A DNA stretch of 64,000 nucleotides. It comes from Streptomyces humidus. Its GTDB lineage: Bacteria; Actinomycetota; Actinomycetes; Streptomycetales; Streptomycetaceae. Each line of letters starts with the position of its first letter. Within the stretch, counting starts at the first letter, position 1. A program made the translations under genes and the position numbers. Under the pieces are notes generated by a model. It ran no database searches, had not been told where the DNA came from, and saw only the letters and a list, made by a program, of their open reading frames with translations. The DNA lies in the NCBI RefSeq assembly GCF_014649655.1, contig NZ_BMTL01000018.1:62001-126000 (forward strand). Direction: 5' to 3'. Positions 59,783 to 64,000 of the stretch are shown piece by piece.

Positions 59783-62289
59783 CGGGCGGGCACGCCCCGG
59801 GCGCATCGAACGCCTTCGATGCGGCCCGCCGTGCGCTGCGTGGACTCGTCGTGGCGGCGACGGTGCGCATTCATCGCCCGGTCGTCGGGTATGCCCTGGA
59901 GGAGCCCGCAACGTTCCTCGGGAGCGGCTTCTTCGTCGCCCCGAACTGGGTTCTGACCTGCGCACATGTGGCCTGCGGCGGGGAGGGGGGCGAGGTCGCG
60001 GTGGTGTATGAGACAGCGCCGGGACGCGGCGTGTCGACGGCCCCCGGCAGGGTCGTGGCGACGCTCCCCGACCTCGCCGGCGACGCCGGACGGACCGCGC
60101 CCGCCGGCAACTGGCCGGCCCCGGACCTCGCCCTGGTCCAGCTGACCTCACCCGTCGTCGACCACGAGTGCGTCTACGTCTCCGAGCGCCCGGCGGCCTA
60201 CTACGGCGAGGGCAGGGTGCTGTACGCGGGCTGGACCGAGAACGAGGGCCGCCTCCAGGTCATGGACGGAACGCTCACGGTGCAGGGCACCATCGGCGGC
60301 TGGTCCTCGGACGTGCAGATGCGCCTGGGCGACAACGACCTGCCGTACGGCGTCTCGGGCGGCCCGGTGATCGACCCCGTGCGCGGCGAGGTGATCGGCG
60401 TGCTCAAGGCGCGCTCGGACCACCGGCCCGGCGGCACGTCCACCGGGATCGAGCAACTGCGCACCCTGCGGGTGCCCGGGGAGCGGGCGACGGCCGAGCA
60501 CAGCGACGTCTACCAGGCGGTCTTCCATGCCCACGACCGCTACCACCGCGACCGGCAGCGCCACCCGGCGTCCCGCCGCCAGACGTGGACCGACGTGCAG
60601 GGCCGGCTCGGCGCCCGTCCGGGCCGCACGCTCAGTCCGGACGAGCGGATCCAGCTGCTGGGCCGGCTCGCCGAACTCCCGCCGCCGGAGAGCACCCGCG
60701 GCCTGCTGGACATCCTCGACTCGCTCCCCGACTTCCAGGCCTCCACCCCGCTGCCCGCGCCGCGCGGCTGGCGCGACGGCCTCGGGGCGCTGTACGAGAG
60801 CGCCAGTGACGACGGGGCGCTGGAGCTCGTGCTCGACTACGCGATGCGCGCGATGTCCGCTCCGCGCCCCTTCGTCGTGCCGAGCACGTCCGACGCCGAG
60901 AAGGCCCTGTGGGTGTGGGTGTGGCAGGCCGCGCAGCGCCTGAGCGCCCGCTACCGCTCCGGCCTGGCCGAGCAGCGGATGGAGCGGTTGCGCAGGCGGG
61001 AGGAGGCCCGGCGGCGGTCGGACGGCGACGAGCCCGGCACGCTCTTCGACAGGCCGGGCACGGTCCTGGACAGGTCCGGCACGGTCCCCGGCGGGCCCCG
61101 CCCGCCACGCCCGGGCCGTGACGTCGCCGCGAGGCCCGGCCCGCGCGTCCCGCAGCGGCGGATCGCGTCCGACGCACGCGTGCGTGCCCGTGCCGTCGCC
61201 GGTGCGGCGCGGCCGTCCGCCCTGGTCGAACTCATTCGGCGCGGCTGGGAGCCGGACCGCTGCGACTGGTCGGTCTCGGTCGCCGGGCCCGGCGGCGAGG
61301 CGGTCCGGCTGCACGAGGCCGAACGCACCCCTCTCGCCGACCTGCCCGCGCACCTGGCCGGTCCGCTGGCGGAGGCCTTCCGGCACTGCGACGAGCCCGG
61401 CAGGCCCGCGCTGTTGCAGGTGGCGCTGCCCCACGCGCTGCTGGGCCTCGAGGTGGACGCCTGGCAACTCCCGCCCGACACGGAGCCGTTGGGTGCGCAG
61501 CGGCCGGTCGTCGTGCGCTGCGCGGACCGCGACCGGCTCCCCGGGGAGGCGTACGGCGCGTTCGGCGCGGACGGTGCCTATGAAGGCTATGGAGCCTATG
61601 GAGTAGACGCTCCGGACCACTTCCGGCCCGACCGCGACGGCCCCGACCGGGCCCGCGGCCGTCACCCCGGTGACGGCATGGGCGACTTGGGCGACATGGC
61701 TGCCGTGGACGGCGTGGACGGCGTGGAGGCGCGGGACGGCCTGGAGGCGTCGGTGCGGGCGTCGCGGGACGAACCGAACGACTGGGGCGACGTGGACGAC
61801 TGGGGTGACCTGGACGGCCGGGACGACCTCGAGGAGGAGCGCCGGGCCCGCTGGCGTTGGCTGCACGCCCACCGCGCGCGGGCCGAAGTCCTGGACTGCG
61901 ACGAGGGCCTGCGCAAACCCGTGCCGTCGGTGGAGCAGTTGCGCGCCCTGTCGCACGGCACCGTCCCGGTGCTCTGCCGGTACGGCGACCTCCGCTACGA
62001 GGACGACGCGGAGGCACTCGCCCGGATCGTCCTCGGCGGCTACGGGGTGGCCCTGTGGCGCCGTCGGCGCGGCCGGCCCGACGCCGTGTGCGGTGAGTTC
62101 CACCGCGGCACGATCGACGAGATCGCCGAACCGGCCAGCGCGCATCACCTCCCCGAGGCCGTGCACGACCTCCGCATGCGGCTGCGCGCGGGACGCACGG
62201 AGACCTTCTGGGCCGACGGCGTGGCCCTGCTGTACGACGACCCCCACCATCCCCTCCCGGGCGCCGGCGACCTGCTGGAGGCCCCTTGA
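59779..62289 (+). CDS. Trypsin-like serine protease with VMAP-type C-terminal region
   Basis: An 836-residue protein without a signal peptide. The trypsin fold spans residues 25-235 with an intact triad: H63 (TCAHV), D116 (PDLALVQL) and S193 (YGVSGGPVI). Residues 265-365 form a helical module like effector-associated domains (LLDILDSLPDFQ, LELVLDYAMRAM). After a charged linker, residues 450-836 match the VMAP-C pattern (WEPDRCDWSVSV, LPHALLGLEVDAWQLP, and a terminal block with RWRWLHAHRARAEVLD and FWADGVALLYDDP). The cytoplasmic protease is probably held inactive and released when its partners sense a threat. Confidence 0.82.
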   Translation: MTGGHAPGASNAFDAARRALRGLVVAATVRIHRPVVGYALEEPATFLGSGFFVAPNWVLTCAHVACGGEGGEVAVVYETAPGRGVSTAPGRVVATLPDLAGDAGRTAPAGNWPAPDLALVQLTSPVVDHECVYVSERPAAYYGEGRVLYAGWTENEGRLQVMDGTLTVQGTIGGWSSDVQMRLGDNDLPYGVSGGPVIDPVRGEVIGVLKARSDHRPGGTSTGIEQLRTLRVPGERATAEHSDVYQAVFHAHDRYHRDRQRHPASRRQTWTDVQGRLGARPGRTLSPDERIQLLGRLAELPPPESTRGLLDILDSLPDFQASTPLPAPRGWRDGLGALYESASDDGALELVLDYAMRAMSAPRPFVVPSTSDAEKALWVWVWQAAQRLSARYRSGLAEQRMERLRRREEARRRSDGDEPGTLFDRPGTVLDRSGTVPGGPRPPRPGRDVAARPGPRVPQRRIASDARVRARAVAGAARPSALVELIRRGWEPDRCDWSVSVAGPGGEAVRLHEAERTPLADLPAHLAGPLAEAFRHCDEPGRPALLQVALPHALLGLEVDAWQLPPDTEPLGAQRPVVVRCADRDRLPGEAYGAFGADGAYEGYGAYGVDAPDHFRPDRDGPDRARGRHPGDGMGDLGDMAAVDGVDGVEARDGLEASVRASRDEPNDWGDVDDWGDLDGRDDLEEERRARWRWLHAHRARAEVLDCDEGLRKPVPSVEQLRALSHGTVPVLCRYGDLRYEDDAEALARIVLGGYGVALWRRRRGRPDAVCGEFHRGTIDEIAEPASAHHLPEAVHDLRMRLRAGRTETFWADGVALLYDDPHHPLPGAGDLLEAP

Positions 62290-62398
62290 ACCCAGCCGCC
62301 CGCGGGGCTCATCGGCCCCTTACCAGGCACTCTCAGGATGGATAACGTGATGCACGTTCGGACGGCCGCGGCGGTGGACGAGTGACGAGGACCGGATC

Positions 62399-63421
62399 AT
62401 GACCGAATCCAGTGAGTGGCTCATCTACCGAGGCGCCGGCGAACCGCACGACGGGATCGAGCGGCTGCCCTCTCCGCCCCCCTGGCGGGACTTCACCAGC
62501 CGGGACGCCGCCGGCTCCGGCGACGGGTCCGAGGACCGCAGGCTCGGTGCGCACCGGCATCTGGCCGAACTGCACCGGCCGGGCGCCGAGGAGCTGGAGA
62601 TGATCAACGCGGCGCTCTATCTGCGCCGTCCGCTGCTCGTCACGGGCAGTCCCGGCGCGGGCAAGAGCACCCTCGCCCACTCGGTGGCGTACGAACTCGG
62701 CCTCGGCAACGTGCTGCGCTGGTCCATCGTCAGCCGCTCCGCCCTCCAGGACGGGCTCTACCACTACGACGCCATCGCCAGGCTCCAGGACGTCCAGATC
62801 GCCGCACAGGGCGGGTTCGGGTCGGCGGCCGGCTCGCCCGGCGCGGTCGAGGGCATCGGCAGCTACCTCCGGCTGGGGCCGCTCGGCACCGCGCTGCTGC
62901 CGTCCGACACCCCGCGCGTGCTGCTCATCGACGAGCTCGACAAGAGCGACATCGACCTGCCCAACGACCTGCTGAACGTCCTGGAGGAGGGCGAGTTCGC
63001 GATCCCCGAGCTGGAGCGCGTCGCCGACCGGCTGCCGGACGGCGAGGCGGAGGTGCTGACCGCCGACGGGGTGAAGGTCCGGGTCCGCGACGGCCGGGTG
63101 CGCTGCCGGGCCTTCCCGTTCGTGGTGCTCACCAGCAACGGGGAGCGCGACTTCCCGGCCCCGCTGATGCGCCGGTGCATCCACCTGGAGCTGGGGCGCC
63201 CCGACCACAACCGGCTCGCCACCTTCGTCCGCGCTCATCTCGGTGACGAGGCGGCACGCGCGGGGGACGATCTGATCACCCGGTTCCTGGAGCGGTCGCG
63301 CAGTGAACTCCTCGCCGCGGACCAGCTGTTGAACGCGATCTACCTCACCGACGCGGCCGCGCCGCCCAGCCGCGACCGCCTGGCCGACCTGCTCGTCCAG
63401 CGACTCGACCGCCCGAGGTGA
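62399..63421 (+). CDS. MoxR-type AAA+ ATPase
   Basis: A 340-residue AAA+ ATPase: Walker A GSPGAGKST (83-91), Walker B VLLIDELDKSD (about 174-184), sensor 1 VVLTSNGERDFP and an Arg-finger-like RRCIHLEL. GAGGA lies before ATG 62402-class start at 62399. It follows the protease gene by 109 bases and precedes the SAV_2336-like gene by seven. In ternary conflict systems a MoxR ATPase acts as the NTP-dependent switch. Confidence 0.88.
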   Translation: MTESSEWLIYRGAGEPHDGIERLPSPPPWRDFTSRDAAGSGDGSEDRRLGAHRHLAELHRPGAEELEMINAALYLRRPLLVTGSPGAGKSTLAHSVAYELGLGNVLRWSIVSRSALQDGLYHYDAIARLQDVQIAAQGGFGSAAGSPGAVEGIGSYLRLGPLGTALLPSDTPRVLLIDELDKSDIDLPNDLLNVLEEGEFAIPELERVADRLPDGEAEVLTADGVKVRVRDGRVRCRAFPFVVLTSNGERDFPAPLMRRCIHLELGRPDHNRLATFVRAHLGDEAARAGDDLITRFLERSRSELLAADQLLNAIYLTDAAAPPSRDRLADLLVQRLDRPR

Positions 63422-63428
63422 GGGCCTG

Positions 63429-64000
63429 ATGCCCGACGCAGCGGCCCGTCACGGCCCCGTCCCGCCCGACGGGAACCGTCCCGACGCCGGACCCCCGCCG
63501 GCGCACGGCGGCGATCCGCTCGCCGAGCTCGTCGCGCGACTGCGCGGCGTCGGACTCGACCCCGATGTGGCGCAGTTGTGCGACGCGCTGTGGCTGGCCC
63601 GATGGGCCCGGCCGGCGGCCGCGCCGGACGCAGACGAGACGCGGTCCGGACGCGACGGGCGGCCGGCGCGGCCCGGCGGACCGCACGGCCGCGCCGCGAC
63701 CACATCGCCGCGGAGCGACCGGAGGGACCGGAGCGAACGCCCGCGACGGCCGCCGCAGGACGTGACGCCCGACGGGCGGGTGAGCCTGTACCCGGTGCCG
63801 CAGGACGGGGCGCCGCGTGGCCGGGGCGCGAGCCGGACCACCGCGTTGCCGGTGGGCGTGCCCGCCGCCCCCGCACTGCCGTCGCTGCTCGAACTCCAGC
63901 GCGCGCTCAGGCGGTTGCAGCGCTACCGCAGCCCCGCACCGCCCCTGCGCACACGCCTCGACGAGACCGCGACGGCGGAGCGCAGCGCGCAGGCGGGCGG
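63429..64000 (+). CDS. SAV_2336-like protein, truncated by the window edge
   Basis: The frame from ATG 63429 is open to the window end (190 complete codons). The N-terminus has a short conserved-looking helical block (LAELVARLRGVGLDPDVAQLCDALWLARW), then a long disordered basic linker, and at the right end a second helical block (LLELQRALRRLQRYR). This is the layout of SAV_2336 N-terminal-domain proteins, which are usually large and encoded after such ATPases. The family call is moderate as the body of the protein is missing. Confidence 0.7.
   Translation, partial: MPDAAARHGPVPPDGNRPDAGPPPAHGGDPLAELVARLRGVGLDPDVAQLCDALWLARWARPAAAPDADETRSGRDGRPARPGGPHGRAATTSPRSDRRDRSERPRRPPQDVTPDGRVSLYPVPQDGAPRGRGASRTTALPVGVPAAPALPSLLELQRALRRLQRYRSPAPPLRTRLDETATAERSAQAG

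Overview
The window is very GC-rich chromosomal DNA from a Streptomyces species. The evidence is the actinomycete codon use, GTG starts, ATGA/GTGA start-stop overlaps, and a gene order that matches the conserved core around sigR-rsrA, nrdAB, the das chitobiose operon, wblE, sigH, eshA, sodN and malic enzyme in S. coelicolor. I recognise these genes from their sequences; no database search was run. No tRNA, rRNA, CRISPR array, intact insertion sequence or replication origin was seen.

Left part (1-16 kb): a truncated CBS-domain protein, a histidinol-phosphatase-like phosphatase, a TetR regulator, a guanidinium-type SMR exporter, the aroA-rsgA pair, an M50-like membrane peptidase, a secreted GH26 mannanase, an SRAP-domain DNA-protein crosslink protein, an alpha/beta hydrolase, and the thiol-stress pair sigR-rsrA behind an exact sigma-R promoter. 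Two coupled membrane HD-GYP proteins follow, one of them degenerate, then a TPR protein and peptide deformylase.

Centre (16-33 kb): the two-gene albaflavenone operon (epi-isozizaene synthase and CYP170A). Next comes class Ia ribonucleotide reductase nrdA-nrdB with a nearby nrdS-like regulator, preceded by a cobalamin riboswitch and a pair of NrdR boxes. A monocarboxylate-type symporter pair follows. The complete N-acetylglucosamine/chitobiose module (dasR, dasABC, dasD, nagB) carries several matches to the DasR operator.

Right-centre (33-54 kb): a PdtaS-like histidine kinase, wblE with a Crp-like box, a diacylglycerol-kinase-like enzyme, the ushX-sigH stress-sigma operon, a CPA1 antiporter, a Family 2B encapsulin (EshA) coupled to a polyprenyl diphosphate synthase that is its likely cargo, nickel superoxide dismutase with its maturation protease, a CGNR regulator, a polar amino-acid ABC transporter, malic enzyme, and a quinone-oxidoreductase-like dehydrogenase.

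Right end (53.6-64 kb) is the most accessory part. It has a small HTH protein coupled to a Clp-N-like protein under a double operator, a PadR/DUF4097 pair, a remnant of an IS3-type transposase next to a TetX-like flavin monooxygenase, and a DUF6104 peptide. It ends with a four-gene cassette: a trypsin-co-occurring-domain protein, a trypsin-like protease with a long C-terminal region, a MoxR-type AAA ATPase, and an SAV_2336-like protein cut by the window edge. The cassette resembles predicted NTP-dependent conflict (VMAP-type) systems and is the best candidate here for an undescribed system.
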